Positions 22,204-35,898 of a DNA stretch of 64,000 nucleotides are shown here, piece after piece (positions within the stretch are counted from its first letter, which is position 1; every line of letters begins with the position of its first letter). Below the pieces are notes generated by a model that did not search any database, was not told the DNA's origin, and saw nothing but the letters and a program-made list of their open reading frames with translations. The stretch spans positions 1 through 64,000 of the forward strand of contig NZ_NBOE01000016.1 of assembly GCF_002104515.1 (NCBI RefSeq), in the 5' to 3' direction. The DNA comes from Colwellia polaris. Lineage in GTDB: Bacteria > Pseudomonadota > Gammaproteobacteria > Enterobacterales > Alteromonadaceae. The position numbers and the translations under genes are program-made.

Positions 22204-22455
22204 ATGACCGATAGTCCTTTTTCGAATACCGACCAGCACTTAGATGCGATTGGACTTCGCTGCCCTGAACCCGTAATGATGCTACGTCTGAAGATTCGTA
22301 AAATGGCAGATGGTGAGACTTTATTGGTTAGTGCTGACGACCCTTCTACTGCCCGAGATATTCCGAGTTTTTGTCGTTTTATGGAGCATCAATTAATTGC
22401 ACAGCAAGTTAAAGAAATGCCCTATCAGTATGTTATTAAGAAAGGTTTAGCTTAA
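22204..22455 (+). CDS. tusA: Sulfur carrier protein TusA
   Basis: Takes sulfur from IscS and passes it to TusBCD for 2-thiouridine formation in tRNA. From the ATG at 22204 it is 83 residues, as in E. coli. The acceptor cysteine is C20 in [10 protein letters not shown], and [13 protein letters not shown] follows. A TTG nine bases upstream is also in frame, but only two bases separate it from the AGG ribosome site. It is divergent from slt and monocistronic. Confidence 0.95.
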   Translation: MTDSPFSNTDQHLDAIGLRCPEPVMMLRLKIRKMADGETLLVSADDPSTARDIPSFCRFMEHQLIAQQVKEMPYQYVIKKGLA

Positions 22456-22689
22456 CCTGTTAATATTAAAGGATATATAGGAAAATCATCCTTAATAGCT
22501 ATCTTTTAAATAGCCCATTACTATGTTTATAAAGCTTTGACCCTTCTTACCTTAAAAAGCAGGCTATAAGTTTTATAAGCTCACAAACATATCAAGAGTA
22601 TCCTTAACTAGAAATTATTAAATATTTCATGGTTTTTTGAAAAATTATAACGAACAAGGGTTTTTCATATCTGCACACTAAGTTTCCTT

Positions 22690-23283
22690 CTAGCCAGCCT
22701 TAGTACGTGTTGTTGATGCGAACTCTTTTGCGTGGCGACTTGCCTTAAATGGTAAAGTAAAAATAGAGTAAAATAAACCAACAGTTATGGAGACAATAAT
22801 AACTAGCAGATAATTAAGAATCATCTCAATAAAATAAGGTGGCTCCCTATAACCGAAACTTAAAAAATGAAAAATATTTTGATTATTGTCTATAACAAAA
22901 ATACTTAGTGTTATTGAAAGAAAAATAAATGAAAGACTAACACCAATTGATAAAGCTGCAAAAATGAATGTATAACCATTTTTAACTTTAGTACCAAGCT
23001 CCTTAGCAAATAAATCAGCCCAAATTACAATAGCTAACCCACCACTAAAAAATAATGATCCAATTCCACCTGTTAGCAACACAACAATCAACCAAACCTG
23101 TTTAGATGGACCCCAAAATTCGAAACCCAAAATAGACTCTTCATAAGTGAAATATAAATAGCTCGCGCCTGCATACAAAAGAAGAAAAATAGCAGAAAGC
23201 AAAAAATATCGAAAGTTACCTTCTGTCTTCTTTACATTCAAACCTTTAAGGTTATTTTCAGCAAGTCTTTGTAATGGGTCCAT
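22690..23283 (-). CDS. Unrecognised four-helix membrane protein
   Basis: I do not recognise this 197-residue protein. Hydrophobic segments lie at about 26-45, 63-87, 105-131 and 152-175. A charged cytoplasm-like N-terminus (LQRLAENNLKGLNVKKTEG) and a basic C-terminus (KASRHAKEFASTTRTKAG) flank them. No signal peptide, catalytic motif or repeat is visible. AAGAAG just upstream of the ATG may serve as ribosome site. It is isolated between tusA and glyS, with 234 and 314 bases of gene-free DNA on either side, which suggests a lineage-specific insertion. It is AT-rich, but so are its neighbours. Confidence 0.7.
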   Translation of the reverse strand: MDPLQRLAENNLKGLNVKKTEGNFRYFLLSAIFLLLYAGASYLYFTYEESILGFEFWGPSKQVWLIVVLLTGGIGSLFFSGGLAIVIWADLFAKELGTKVKNGYTFIFAALSIGVSLSFIFLSITLSIFVIDNNQNIFHFLSFGYREPPYFIEMILNYLLVIIVSITVGLFYSIFTLPFKASRHAKEFASTTRTKAG

Positions 23284-23597
23284 AACTTCTTATATTATTT
23301 ATAGGAGGTAACTTCCCTTTTGCAGAAAAGGTTTCCAATTTAATTATTTACACATTAATAGCAAATATTTTCAGGTATTACTATCCATGGTTGAAAGACA
23401 ATAGGATCATGGAATAAATAAGCAAAATTAGTGCATTCAAATACTCCGTTATTCAACTTAATTAATAACTGGATAATGCGCTCACAATGCAAGCTACAAC
23501 CTCAAAATTATCCTAAACTTCTAATATTTAACTTATACTCAAACATAAAAAAGGGAATGCCTTAGCATTCCCTTTGTAGTTTTTGCTTACTTAATTT
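23284..23597. other. Gene-free stretch between the membrane-protein gene and glyS
   Basis: About 314 AT-rich bases. Its right end holds the glyS terminator. Its left part must hold the promoter of the membrane-protein gene, where an inverted repeat CCTTTT/AAAAGG (about 23316-23331) is present. I see no open reading frame of note, no RNA gene and no inserted element. Confidence 0.5.
23544..23574 (-). terminator. Terminator of glyQS
   Basis: A perfect 10-bp stem (AAGGGAATGC 23551-23560 / GCATTCCCTT 23565-23574) has a CTTA loop. On the minus strand it is followed by a T-run (A-run 23547-23552). It lies 24 bases past the glyS stop. Confidence 0.88.
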
Positions 23598-25664
23598 TTA
23601 CTGCAATAATGAAATATCGGCGATAGCAAAAAAGCTATTACGAATCTCGTTCAGTAACGTTAAACGGTTGGTTTTAACTTTTTCGTCATCAGCCATTACC
23701 ATTACGTTATCGAAGAAGTTATCAATAGGTTGTTTCAAAGCCGATAGCTCAGTTAACGCACCTTGATAATCTTTTGCTGTCATTAACGGTGCTATTTTAG
23801 CTTTCACAGTTGAAAAGGCTGTTGCCAATTCTGTTTCAGCAGCTTCGCTAGCTAATTCTAGGTCGAATGCGTTAAACAACTCGCCTTTAAATTTAACTAA
23901 AATATTACCGACACGTTTATTTGCGGCAGCCAATGTTGCTGCTTCAGATAACGTTTTAAAATGTGTTACTGCGTGAATACGCTTATTAAAATCTAATGGC
24001 GCTGATGGTGCATTTGCTAATACGGCTTGTATAACATCAACACTAATATTTTGATCTTGATAATAAGCACGGTAACGACCAAATACAAAATCAAGTACTT
24101 GTTTGCTTACATCTAGATTGGTAAGTTTGTCTTGGTAAAGCTCAACACTTTTAGCGATTAAATCTGCAATATCTAAATTTAGATCTTTTTCGATAATAAT
24201 ACGTATTAAACCAATAGCAGCACGGCGTAAAGCAAACGGGTCTTTATCACCCTTAGGGGCTTGGTTAATACCAAAAATACCCACTAAGGTATCCACTTTA
24301 TCGGCAATAGCGACTGCACAACCAATTGTTTGCTCTGGTAATGCATCACCAGCGAAACGTGGACGATATTGATCTTCAAGTGCTTGAGCAACAGCTTCTG
24401 GCTCACCATCATGCTGAGCGTAGTATTTACCCATGGTGCCTTGCACTTGTGGAAACTCAAGTACCATGTCTGACATTAAATCAGTTTTACTCAATAAACC
24501 GGCACGATGTGCCATAGCTGCATCATCGCCAATTACATTAGCGACAAATTCACTTAAGCTAGCAATGCGTGCTGACTTAGCTTTTACTGTACCCAATTGT
24601 TTTTGAAACAATACAGACTCTAAGCTTTCTAATCTAGATTCAAGTGATTGTTTTTTATCAGTTTTAAAGAAAAACTCTGCATCAGCTAAACGTGGACGAA
24701 TAACCTTTTCATTTCCTTTAATAACTTGGTTTGGATCTTTACTTTCAATATTTGATACAAATATGAATTTATTCAACAAGTTACCTTTACCATCGGTAAC
24801 TGGAAAGTACTTCTGGTGGTCTTTCATCGAATAAATTAGCGGTTCTGGTGGTACATTCAAAAACTCTTCATCAAAGCTTCCTGTTAATACGACAGGCCAT
24901 TCAACTAATGAGGTTACTTCTTCAAGCAAATCATCGTCATGTACAACGGTACCACCTAATTCTTTTGCAGCAATATTAATTTGCTGCTGAATAGCATCTT
25001 TACGAGCTTGATAGTCAACCACCACATGCGCTGCTTTTAGTGCACTTTCATAATCGTCGGCATGAGAAAGTGCTACTAAGCCATGATGATGAAAACGATG
25101 ACCCGTTACTAAATTGTTAGAGCTAATGTTTAAAGACTCACCCGCCAGAATACTTGAACCATACATAAGTGTAAGGGTGTGCACTGGTCGAATAAATTGT
25201 GTTCTGCCTGAACCCCAACGCATAGGTTTAGGTACAGGTAGTTTCGCAATAGCGTTATTTACCATAGCTGGAATTAATTGTTCAACGTGCTTACCTTGCT
25301 CAACAGTTTTATAAAGTAACCATTCACCTTTATCAGTAACTAATCGCTCTGCTTCTGCAACAGTAATACCATTAGAGCGTGCCCAACCTTCTGCGGCTTT
25401 GCTTGCGTTACCTTCGGCGTCAAATGCTACGTTAACTGCAGGACCACGTTTTTCTATCGCTTTGTCTGCTTGATTTGCTATTAGGTCTTCAACCTTTACC
25501 GCTAAACGACGCGGAGTTGCATACCAGTTGATAGCTGAATACGTTAAATTGGCATCGTCTAATTGCAACTTTATATGTTCAAAAAATGTAGTTGCTAATG
25601 TTCTTAGTGATTTTGGTGGTAACTCTTCAGTGCCTAGTTCAATCAGTAGTGTTTCAGTAGTCAT
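23598..25664 (-). CDS. glyS: Glycyl-tRNA synthetase beta subunit
   Basis: Beta chain of the heterotetrameric bacterial glycyl-tRNA synthetase, which binds tRNA-Gly. At 688 residues it has the family length. The N-terminus TLLIELGTEELPPKSL, the segment RFAGDALP and the C-terminal anticodon-binding domain (VMVMADDEKVKTNRLTLL) are typical. The ATG overlaps the glyQ stop (TAATG), so the two chains are translationally coupled. Confidence 0.98.
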   Translation of the reverse strand: MTTETLLIELGTEELPPKSLRTLATTFFEHIKLQLDDANLTYSAINWYATPRRLAVKVEDLIANQADKAIEKRGPAVNVAFDAEGNASKAAEGWARSNGITVAEAERLVTDKGEWLLYKTVEQGKHVEQLIPAMVNNAIAKLPVPKPMRWGSGRTQFIRPVHTLTLMYGSSILAGESLNISSNNLVTGHRFHHHGLVALSHADDYESALKAAHVVVDYQARKDAIQQQINIAAKELGGTVVHDDDLLEEVTSLVEWPVVLTGSFDEEFLNVPPEPLIYSMKDHQKYFPVTDGKGNLLNKFIFVSNIESKDPNQVIKGNEKVIRPRLADAEFFFKTDKKQSLESRLESLESVLFQKQLGTVKAKSARIASLSEFVANVIGDDAAMAHRAGLLSKTDLMSDMVLEFPQVQGTMGKYYAQHDGEPEAVAQALEDQYRPRFAGDALPEQTIGCAVAIADKVDTLVGIFGINQAPKGDKDPFALRRAAIGLIRIIIEKDLNLDIADLIAKSVELYQDKLTNLDVSKQVLDFVFGRYRAYYQDQNISVDVIQAVLANAPSAPLDFNKRIHAVTHFKTLSEAATLAAANKRVGNILVKFKGELFNAFDLELASEAAETELATAFSTVKAKIAPLMTAKDYQGALTELSALKQPIDNFFDNVMVMADDEKVKTNRLTLLNEIRNSFFAIADISLLQ

Positions 25665-26599
25665 TATGATTGTTCCTTAGTCGTGTTACCATTTGCTGAA
25701 TTGTTTTTACATAGCGGAAAGCCAAGTTCTTCTCGTTTATCATAGTAAGCTTGTGCACAAGCTTTTGATAATGTTCTAACTCGTAATATGTATCGTTGAC
25801 GTTCTGTTACTGATATTGCATGGCGTGCATCAAGTAAGTTAAAAGCATGCGAAGCTTTCATCACTTGTTCATATGCAGGTAATGCTAAGCCAGCTTCTAT
25901 CAATTTTTGGCTATCTTTTTCACATTGATCAAATGTTTTGAATAGTGCGTCTACGTCAGCATGTTCAAAGTTATAGGTTGATTGCTCAACTTCGTTTTGA
26001 TGGAAAACATCACCATATAATACTTTGCCCATTGGACCATCGGTCCAAACTAGGTCATAAATACTATCGACGTTTTGTATGTACATAGCTAAGCGTTCTA
26101 AGCCGTAAGTTATTTCACCAGTAACTGGAGCACATTCAATACCACCTACTTGTTGGAAATAGGTAAACTGTGTTACTTCCATGCCGTTTAACCAAATTTC
26201 CCAGCCTAATCCCCAGGCACCTAATGTAGGTGATTCCCAGTTATCTTCTACAAAACGTATGTCATGTACAAGTGGGTCAATACCCATTTCTTTTAATGAG
26301 TTAAGGTAAAGCTCCTGTATATTATCTGGTGAAGGCTTTAACATAACTTGAAACTGGTAGTAGTGCTGTAATCTGTTTGGGTTTTCACCGTAGCGCCCAT
26401 CGGTAGGTCGACGACATGGTTGTACATAAGCACTACTCATTGGCTCAGGACCAATTGAACGTAAAAATGTCATCGGGTGAAATGTGCCTGCCCCTACTTC
26501 TAAATCTAATGGCTGAACGATTACACAGCCTTGGCGTGACCAATAATCTTGCAACTGCAGTATTAGTCCTTGAAAGGTCTTTATATTAAAGGTACTCAT
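25664..26599 (-). CDS. glyQ: Glycyl-tRNA synthetase alpha subunit
   Basis: Catalytic class II chain that forms glycyl-AMP and charges tRNA-Gly together with GlyS. It has 311 residues, slightly longer than the usual 300 or so because of a polar C-terminal tail ([15 protein letters not shown]). Characteristic segments are [44 protein letters not shown] and [19 protein letters not shown]. It is first in glyQS and lies 175 bases from gyrB. Confidence 0.98.
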   Translation of the reverse strand: MSTFNIKTFQGLILQLQDYWSRQGCVIVQPLDLEVGAGTFHPMTFLRSIGPEPMSSAYVQPCRRPTDGRYGENPNRLQHYYQFQVMLKPSPDNIQELYLNSLKEMGIDPLVHDIRFVEDNWESPTLGAWGLGWEIWLNGMEVTQFTYFQQVGGIECAPVTGEITYGLERLAMYIQNVDSIYDLVWTDGPMGKVLYGDVFHQNEVEQSTYNFEHADVDALFKTFDQCEKDSQKLIEAGLALPAYEQVMKASHAFNLLDARHAISVTERQRYILRVRTLSKACAQAYYDKREELGFPLCKNNSANGNTTKEQS

Positions 26600-26724
26600 A
26601 ACATTCCGAATCTATGGTTATATTGTATTAAATAAGGCTAATTATAACGTTTGTCGCTTTATTAGCCTAGTGTCCTTGCCTAGATGTTTCATAATTTATT
26701 AAATATTATGCAAGGTTAGAAACA

Positions 26725-26755
26725 AAAAATGCCCGATTTGATGATCGGGCATTTT
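26725..26755 (-). terminator. Terminator of the dnaA-dnaN-recF-gyrB operon
   Basis: A 7-bp GC-rich stem (GCCCGAT 26731-26737 / ATCGGGC 26744-26750) is extended by A/T pairs, with a run of T on the minus strand. It begins 20 bases after the gyrB stop. Confidence 0.88.
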
Positions 26756-26774
26756 TATCTTAAAGCTTTAAATA

Positions 26775-30327
<3,553 letters not shown>

Positions 30328-30329
30328 TC

Positions 30330-31433
30330 TTACAAACGCATAGGCATAACAACGTACAAGGCTTCTCCAGATTCACCACCTTCAATAACCACACTACTGT
30401 TAGCGTCAGCTAAAGTAAATTTAACATCAGTTTCTTTAATCGCATTTAGCACGTCTAATACGTAACTAACGTTAAAACCAATTTCAACTTCTTCGTATGG
30501 GAAATCGATTTCAATGACTTCTTCAGCTTGTTCTTGCTCTGGGTTGTTAGCGGTTATTTTTAATTCTGTACTACCAAAATTTAAACGAACACCCTTAAAC
30601 TTTTCATTTGATAAGATAGAGGCACGCGACAATACTTGTCTTAATACATCTTTATTAGCGTTAAGAATTTTGTCACCATTACGTGGTAACACACGTCTAT
30701 AATCAGGGAAACGACCATCAACAAGTTTACTGGTAAAAGAGAACTCAGCGTCGATTATTCTGATGTGATTAGAACCTAAAAATACTTGAATATCTTCATC
30801 TACAGGATCGAGTAATCGAATAATTTCTAAAATACCTTTACGAGGAACAATAACTTGTCGTGCAGGCAGTTCAAGTTCTGGATTAGCAATTTTACAAATA
30901 GCTAATCGATGGCCGTCAGTTGCAACAGAGCGAATTTCATGACCTTCTGTCTCAATCGACATACCATTAAGGTAATAACGAACATCTTGATTTGCCATTG
31001 AAAAATGAGTACTTTCGATTAATCGAAGTAATTCAGACTTCATTAATTTGAACTCTACATCACCTTTCCATTGTTCTATATTTGGAAAGTCGCTTGCAGG
31101 TAAAGTCGATAAAGAATATTTACTTCGGCCCGTGCTGATTTTTATAACGTCATTTTCAGTTTCAAAAGTCAGCATAGAATCATCAGGTAAACTTTTACAT
31201 ATATCAAGCAACTTACGTGCTGGTATTGTAACTTGTCCGTTGTCTGATTGATTATCTACAGTCGCATAAGCCACCATCTCTAACTCTAAATCAGTAGCTG
31301 TTAACGTAAGTGATTGCCCACTTACATCGAAAAGTATATTACTTAAAATGGGTAAGGTACTTTTTCGTTCTACAGCACCTGAAACCAATAGTAGTGGCTT
31401 CAAGAGTAATTCTCTATTCAATGAAAATTTCAT
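30330..31433 (-). CDS. dnaN: DNA polymerase III beta sliding clamp
   Basis: The ring-shaped processivity clamp, of 367 residues, made of three similar domains. Family features are the N-terminus MKFSLNRELLLKPLLLVSGAVERK, TLPILSNIL, SVATDGHRLA in the middle and the C-terminal VVMPMRL. It lies 28 bases after dnaA and 2 bases before recF in the classical origin operon. Confidence 0.98.
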   Translation of the reverse strand: MKFSLNRELLLKPLLLVSGAVERKSTLPILSNILFDVSGQSLTLTATDLELEMVAYATVDNQSDNGQVTIPARKLLDICKSLPDDSMLTFETENDVIKISTGRSKYSLSTLPASDFPNIEQWKGDVEFKLMKSELLRLIESTHFSMANQDVRYYLNGMSIETEGHEIRSVATDGHRLAICKIANPELELPARQVIVPRKGILEIIRLLDPVDEDIQVFLGSNHIRIIDAEFSFTSKLVDGRFPDYRRVLPRNGDKILNANKDVLRQVLSRASILSNEKFKGVRLNFGSTELKITANNPEQEQAEEVIEIDFPYEEVEIGFNVSYVLDVLNAIKETDVKFTLADANSSVVIEGGESGEALYVVMPMRL

Positions 31434-31461
31434 TTCTGACTCGCTTTTAACTTACTTATTA

Positions 31462-32823
31462 TTATGATGACAATGTTCTTGTTAAATTTGAATAATCTTC
31501 TTTTATATCGTGAGATTCTTCACGTAAAGATTTTACCTTACGACAGGCATGTAGAACAGTCGTATGATCACGCCCACCAAATGCATCACCTATTTCAGGT
31601 AAACTATGGTTAGTTAGCTCTTTAGATAATGCCATGGCAATTTGACGAGGTCTAGCAACTGAGCGATTTCTGCGTTTTGACAGCAAATCGGCAACTTTAA
31701 TTTTATAATATTCTGCAACAGTACGCTGAATATTATCTATCGTGACTAATTTATCTTGTAAGGCCAGCAAATCTCGCAATGCTTCTCTAACAAAATCAAT
31801 AGTAATTGCTCTGCCTGTAAAGTTAGCATTTGCAATTACCCTATTCAAGGCACCCTCTAATTCGCGAACATTTGAGCGTAAACGTTTAGCAATGAAAAAA
31901 GCAACTTCATCGGCCAAATTAATATGACTTTCTTGTGCTTTACGCTTTAAAATGGCAACGCGAGTTTCTAATTCAGGCGGTTCTATGGCTATAGTTAAGC
32001 CCCAACCAAAACGAGATTTTAAACGATCTTCAACGTCGACTTCTTTTGGATAACGATCACTGGTTAAGATTATTTGTTGGTTACCTTCAAGTAAGGCATT
32101 GAAAGTATGAAAGAATTCTTCTTGCGTACGATCTTTACCAGCAAAAAATTGTATATCATCTATTAATAATGCATCAACAGAGCGGTAATATTGTTTGAAT
32201 TTTTCCATGGCATTATTTTGTAATGCCCGAACCATGTCTTGAACAAACCGCTCAGAATGCATGTAAGCAATTTTAGCATTCGGTTTATTTAATAAAATAC
32301 CATTGCCAACAGCATGTAATAAATGAGTTTTACCTAAACCTGTTCCACCATAAATAAATAATGGGTTATATGCTGCGCCAGGGTTATCTGCAACTTGTGA
32401 AGCAGCTGCACGTGCTAATTGGTTAGATTTACCTTCTACGAAGTTGTCAAACGTATACTTAACTCTCACGTTAGTCGTTTTAGGTAAGTTACTTTCAGGA
32501 ACGGCAGTATCTTTATTTGCTGGTTGAACATTAGGTTGAATTTGGCTAATGCTACTTTGAATGCTTGTTGTTTGTGTAGGAATACTACCGACATCGAAAC
32601 GAAGTAAAGGAGGATTAGCACTGTCTTGCATGCTCACAAGTTCATTAATGCGATTAACGTACTTATCTCTTACCCAATCAAGAACAAACCTATTTGGCGC
32701 ATATAAGGTCATAATATTGTCTGTGACTACGCACTGAAGCGGACGAATCCACATGCTAAATTGTTGTGCGGGTAATTCTTCTTGAAGAACAGACAAACAT
32801 TTTTGCCAAAGTGTATGATCCAA
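31462..32823 (-). CDS. dnaA: Chromosomal replication initiator DnaA
   Basis: Binds DnaA boxes and melts oriC. Domain I covers about 1-85 ([22 protein letters not shown]), a Gln/Thr/Ser-rich linker follows, then the AAA+ domain with Walker [10 protein letters not shown] (about 159-167) and Walker [10 protein letters not shown]. The C-terminal DNA-binding helices include [15 protein letters not shown]. There is no ATG; two adjacent TTG codons (32826 and 32823) are possible starts. The second has AGGAG at the better spacing of seven bases, and I use it (453 residues). It is first in dnaA-dnaN-recF-gyrB. Confidence 0.97.
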   Translation of the reverse strand: MDHTLWQKCLSVLQEELPAQQFSMWIRPLQCVVTDNIMTLYAPNRFVLDWVRDKYVNRINELVSMQDSANPPLLRFDVGSIPTQTTSIQSSISQIQPNVQPANKDTAVPESNLPKTTNVRVKYTFDNFVEGKSNQLARAAASQVADNPGAAYNPLFIYGGTGLGKTHLLHAVGNGILLNKPNAKIAYMHSERFVQDMVRALQNNAMEKFKQYYRSVDALLIDDIQFFAGKDRTQEEFFHTFNALLEGNQQIILTSDRYPKEVDVEDRLKSRFGWGLTIAIEPPELETRVAILKRKAQESHINLADEVAFFIAKRLRSNVRELEGALNRVIANANFTGRAITIDFVREALRDLLALQDKLVTIDNIQRTVAEYYKIKVADLLSKRRNRSVARPRQIAMALSKELTNHSLPEIGDAFGGRDHTTVLHACRKVKSLREESHDIKEDYSNLTRTLSS

Positions 32824-32924
32824 CAACCGACTCCTGATAAATATAACGATTCGTGCGTTTAATAACGTTTATTTCAGGAACGGTAAAAAACAGAACAGTA
32901 AAAATTAAATTTTATAATTAGGCT

Positions 32925-32953
32925 ATTATCACTATAGTTATCCACAACATCAA
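32925..32953 (-). promoter_or_regulatory. dnaA promoter with DnaA box in the spacer
   Basis: On the minus strand: -35 TTGATG (32948-32953), a 17-base spacer and -10 GATAAT (32925-32930). A perfect DnaA box (TTATCCACA, 32938-32946) lies in the spacer, so DnaA would block its own transcription. Confidence 0.68.
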
Positions 32954-33196
32954 TATTGACAAATCAATTAATCGCTTTTATTTTGATTTTTTTTTATTAA
33001 TCTCAATAAAATTAGGCTTCTTGCTAATTTTTAAGACTAAATTAATGCTAAAAAAGTTTCAATATACTATTTGATTATTACTCAATAAAATGCATTATTT
33101 AGTTTAAAAAAAACATGATTGTTATAAAACTGTGGATATATTTTTTGATCAAGACGATCAAGATAAGATCTTTTGAAAAAAGCTAAATAATAACCA

Positions 33197-33225
33197 TTGA
33201 CAAAGAGTCGTTCTCTATATAGAAT
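33197..33225 (+). promoter_or_regulatory. rpmH promoter
   Basis: Perfect -35 TTGACA (33197-33202), a 17-base spacer and -10 TAGAAT (33220-33225). The -10 is the same as in the rRNA promoter at 290-295. The leader of about 70 bases contains a small hairpin (TTGCC/GGCAA, near 33265-33280). Confidence 0.85.
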
Positions 33226-33300
33226 TTCGCCTCATTTTTAGACCCAGTGTGCTCATGAAGGCTGTTTTGCCAGGGCAACAACAACAGACGGATTAGCGTA

Positions 33301-33435
33301 ATGAAAAGAACATTTCAACCTAGTGTATTAAAGCGTAAGCGTAACCATGGCTTCCGTGCTCGTATGGCAACAAAAAACGGACGTGCAGTAATTTCACGTC
33401 GTCGTGCTAAAGGCCGTGCAAGCTTAAGTGCTTAA
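33301..33435 (+). CDS. rpmH: 50S ribosomal protein L34
   Basis: A very basic 44-residue ribosomal protein ([18 protein letters not shown] ... GRASLSA), practically the consensus L34. It is the first gene of rpmH-rnpA-yidD-yidC and has a strong promoter 75 bases upstream. Confidence 0.98.
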   Translation: MKRTFQPSVLKRKRNHGFRARMATKNGRAVISRRRAKGRASLSA

Positions 33436-33476
33436 TCTTTTAACTTGCAACTTAAGTTAAAGGAATAGTAGCCGCT

Positions 33477-33833
33477 ATGGTTACTTATGAATTTAATCGG
33501 GAGTCACGTTTGTTGACTCCCGGTCAATTTCAATCTGTTTTTTCAAAACCTCTTCGTTTTGGCTCTAGCCATATTACAATTCTTGTTACTCCAAATCCTG
33601 ATAATAATAATCGTCTCGGTTTAGCTATTGCTAAAAAACGAGTTAAATTAGCTGTACAACGAAATCGTATTAAGCGACAAATTCGTGAAAGCTTCCGTTT
33701 AAATCAACATAACCTCCCCCATATTGATATAGTCGTTATGGTGAAATCAGGCACTGACAAGCTTGAAAACAAAGAAATTAATCAGCAATTGGAAAAAATA
33801 TGGCGCAAAGTAATTCAACGCCACAAAAAATAG
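33477..33833 (+). CDS. rnpA: Ribonuclease P protein component
   Basis: The protein partner of RNase P RNA in 5' tRNA maturation. It has 118 residues, with the conserved basic segment [21 protein letters not shown] (47-67) including the RNR signature. The N-terminal tail is typical ([16 protein letters not shown]). It starts 41 bases after rpmH and overlaps yidD by 34 bases. Confidence 0.97.
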   Translation: MVTYEFNRESRLLTPGQFQSVFSKPLRFGSSHITILVTPNPDNNNRLGLAIAKKRVKLAVQRNRIKRQIRESFRLNQHNLPHIDIVVMVKSGTDKLENKEINQQLEKIWRKVIQRHKK

Positions 33834-34048
33834 CTATTACTATAGTAAAAGCTTACCAGCGCTGGCTTAGCCCATTGCTTGGATCTAATTGTAGATTCAA
33901 TCCAACATGCTCTTTTTATGCCATTGAAGCGATAAATCACCATGGTGTGATAAAAGGTTGTTGGTTAGCAGGCAAACGTATACTAAAATGCCACCCACTT
34001 AATGCGGGAGGACATGATCCCGTGCCACTATCAAAAAAAGAGAAATAA
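33800..34048 (+). CDS. yidD: Membrane protein insertion efficiency factor YidD
   Basis: A small 82-residue protein that supports YidC-dependent membrane insertion. The family core is present: [27 protein letters not shown], then [29 protein letters not shown], with three conserved cysteines. It overlaps the end of rnpA in another frame, a usual arrangement, and precedes yidC by six bases. Confidence 0.95.
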   Translation: MAQSNSTPQKIAITIVKAYQRWLSPLLGSNCRFNPTCSFYAIEAINHHGVIKGCWLAGKRILKCHPLNAGGHDPVPLSKKEK

Positions 34049-34054
34049 GACATT

Positions 34055-35683
34055 ATGGAATCCCAACGCAGTTTTCTTTTTATTGCGCTTATGGTTGTTA
34101 CCTATTTGCTATTTAGCCAATGGCAAACAGACAATGCTCCAATTATTGAGCAACCAGCAGTATCTCAACAAACAACGCCAAATAATTCTAATGGCGATTT
34201 TGTTCCTGAGTCATCAGCAGCAGTAACGTCAATTAGCAACGAAACTAAAGTTGTTAACGCAACAGTAATTTCTGTAAGCAATGATGTTTTAGCACTTAAA
34301 ATTGATACCAATGGTGGTGACATTGTAGAAGCTAAATTACTTAAGTTCGACACCGAACAAGGTAATGGCATACCTTTTACAATTTTGCGCAATGACAAAG
34401 ATCGTTATGTTGCACAAAGTGGCTTAACCGGTGCTCAAGGTTTAGATCGTGTTATTCCTGGACGACCTATTTATCAAACGTCTGCAACTACATATCAGGC
34501 GAATGCTAACGAACCACTAGTTATTGATTTAAACTATGTTGATAACACAGGTCTGTCTGTAACTAAGCGTTTTACACTTAACTATGATAGCTACGCTATT
34601 AATGTTGAATACATTATTGCAAATAACACTGCAAATGCTGCAAGTGTGCAAATGTATGCTCAACTAAAACAAACGACATTAATTGATACTGGTAGTGGCT
34701 TAATACCTACTTATAAAGGTACTGCATACTCAACTACTGAAGATGTATACGAAAAATATGACTTTTCAGATATTGAAGAAGCAGATTTAAATGTATCAAC
34801 TCGAGGTGGCTGGGTTGCTATGCTACAACACTATTTTGTTTCTTCTTGGGTACCTGAAAAAACTGCAGATAATCAGTTATATTCACGTTATTCAAGTAAC
34901 AGAGATGCTGTAATTGGTTTTAAAGCTCCAGCAATTACTATTGAGCCAAACTCTACAGCAACAACATCAGCTACTTTTTATGTCGGTCCGAAGGATCAAG
35001 ATGTATTAGAAAGTATTGAAGAAAACTTAGATTTAACTATCGATTACGGTTTCTTATTTATGATCAGCCAACCATTATTTTGGTTGCTAATTAAAATACA
35101 ATCTATTGTGACAAACTGGGGTGTAGCAATTATTATTATTACCCTAATCGTTAAAGGTGCTATGTACCCATTAACGAAAGCGCAATACACCTCAATGGCT
35201 AAAATGCGTGCTTTACAGCCTAAAATGACGCAACTGAAAGAGCGTTTTGGTGATGATAAGCAAAAAATGTCACAGGCTATGATGGAGCTATACCGTAAAG
35301 AGAAAGTAAACCCTGCTGGTGGTTGCTTACCTCTAATTATTCAAATGCCAATATTCTTAGCGCTTTACTGGGTATTTTTGGAAAGTGTTGAGTTACGTCA
35401 TGCACCATTTATGTTGTGGATACAGGATCTATCAGCACAAGACCCATTCTACATTTTACCGGTGTTAATGGGCGTAAGTATGTTCATTATGCAAAAAATG
35501 CAGCCAATGACTGTGCAAGATCCAATGCAACAAAAAATAATGCAGTATATGCCTGTAATGTTTACTGTATTCTTTTTCTGGTTCCCTTCAGGACTAGTAC
35601 TTTACTGGTTAGTCAGTAATATTATTTCAATTGTTCAAATGAAAATAATATTCTCGGGCATCGAAAAAGCCAAAGCGAAGTAA
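34055..35683 (+). CDS. yidC: Membrane protein insertase YidC
   Basis: Inserts proteins into the inner membrane, alone or with SecYEG. It has 542 residues: an N-terminal membrane anchor (about 5-22), a large periplasmic domain (about 60-330) and the conserved five-helix core at the C-terminus (GVAIIIITLIVKGAMYPLTKAQYTS, PAGGCLPLIIQMPIFLALYWVF, then QKIMQYMPVMFT). Atp subunits c and a, encoded in this window, are known types of YidC client. Confidence 0.97.
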   Translation: MESQRSFLFIALMVVTYLLFSQWQTDNAPIIEQPAVSQQTTPNNSNGDFVPESSAAVTSISNETKVVNATVISVSNDVLALKIDTNGGDIVEAKLLKFDTEQGNGIPFTILRNDKDRYVAQSGLTGAQGLDRVIPGRPIYQTSATTYQANANEPLVIDLNYVDNTGLSVTKRFTLNYDSYAINVEYIIANNTANAASVQMYAQLKQTTLIDTGSGLIPTYKGTAYSTTEDVYEKYDFSDIEEADLNVSTRGGWVAMLQHYFVSSWVPEKTADNQLYSRYSSNRDAVIGFKAPAITIEPNSTATTSATFYVGPKDQDVLESIEENLDLTIDYGFLFMISQPLFWLLIKIQSIVTNWGVAIIIITLIVKGAMYPLTKAQYTSMAKMRALQPKMTQLKERFGDDKQKMSQAMMELYRKEKVNPAGGCLPLIIQMPIFLALYWVFLESVELRHAPFMLWIQDLSAQDPFYILPVLMGVSMFIMQKMQPMTVQDPMQQKIMQYMPVMFTVFFFWFPSGLVLYWLVSNIISIVQMKIIFSGIEKAKAK

Positions 35684-35702
35684 AAAGCGTATTATTTAAT
35701 TA

Positions 35703-35727
35703 AAGGTAGCTTAAGCTACCTTTTTTT
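35703..35727 (+). terminator. Terminator after yidC
   Basis: A perfect palindrome AGGTAGCTTAAGCTACCT (35704-35721) is followed by seven T, 20 bases after the yidC stop. It separates the rpmH operon from mnmE. Confidence 0.88.
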
Positions 35728-35898
35728 ATGTCTAAAAAATGGCGATAACATCACTTAAAAATTAGCCTCCTACATAATCGAATCGATAGATTTAAATTCG
35801 AAAATACAAACAAAACTACGACATGCATTTCAAGCGCGTTATTAACAGTTTATAATATCGCCAATTAAGAATATTTATAGATAACAGAGAAAATACCC

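Larger units (their letters stand above)
32827..33300. promoter_or_regulatory. dnaA-rpmH divergent intergenic region
   Basis: About 474 AT-rich bases. They hold the dnaA promoter with an embedded DnaA box, a near-consensus DnaA box at 33131-33139 (TGTGGATAT), three GATC sites at about 33148-33170 and the rpmH promoter. The centre (32960-33120) is A/T-rich with no recognisable gene. In many bacteria this gap is the replication origin. Here the density of GATC and DnaA boxes is lower than in the mioC-mnmG gap, so I take it as a regulatory region. Confidence 0.65.

Noticed and set aside
22456-22689. Terminator or small RNA after tusA
   Set aside because: Only a weak inverted repeat (AAGGAT/ATCCTT) without a T-run was seen.
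22690-23283. Recent horizontal transfer of the membrane-protein gene by base composition
   Set aside because: It is AT-rich, but the whole genome segment is AT-rich, and I could not compute a difference.
23304-23309. Strong ribosome-binding-like AGGAGG on the plus strand
   Set aside because: Only a few codons follow before a stop; no gene begins there.
32827-33300. dnaA-rpmH gap as the main replication origin
   Set aside because: It has one perfect and one near-perfect DnaA box and few GATC sites, whereas the mioC-mnmG gap has the full E. coli-type arrangement.
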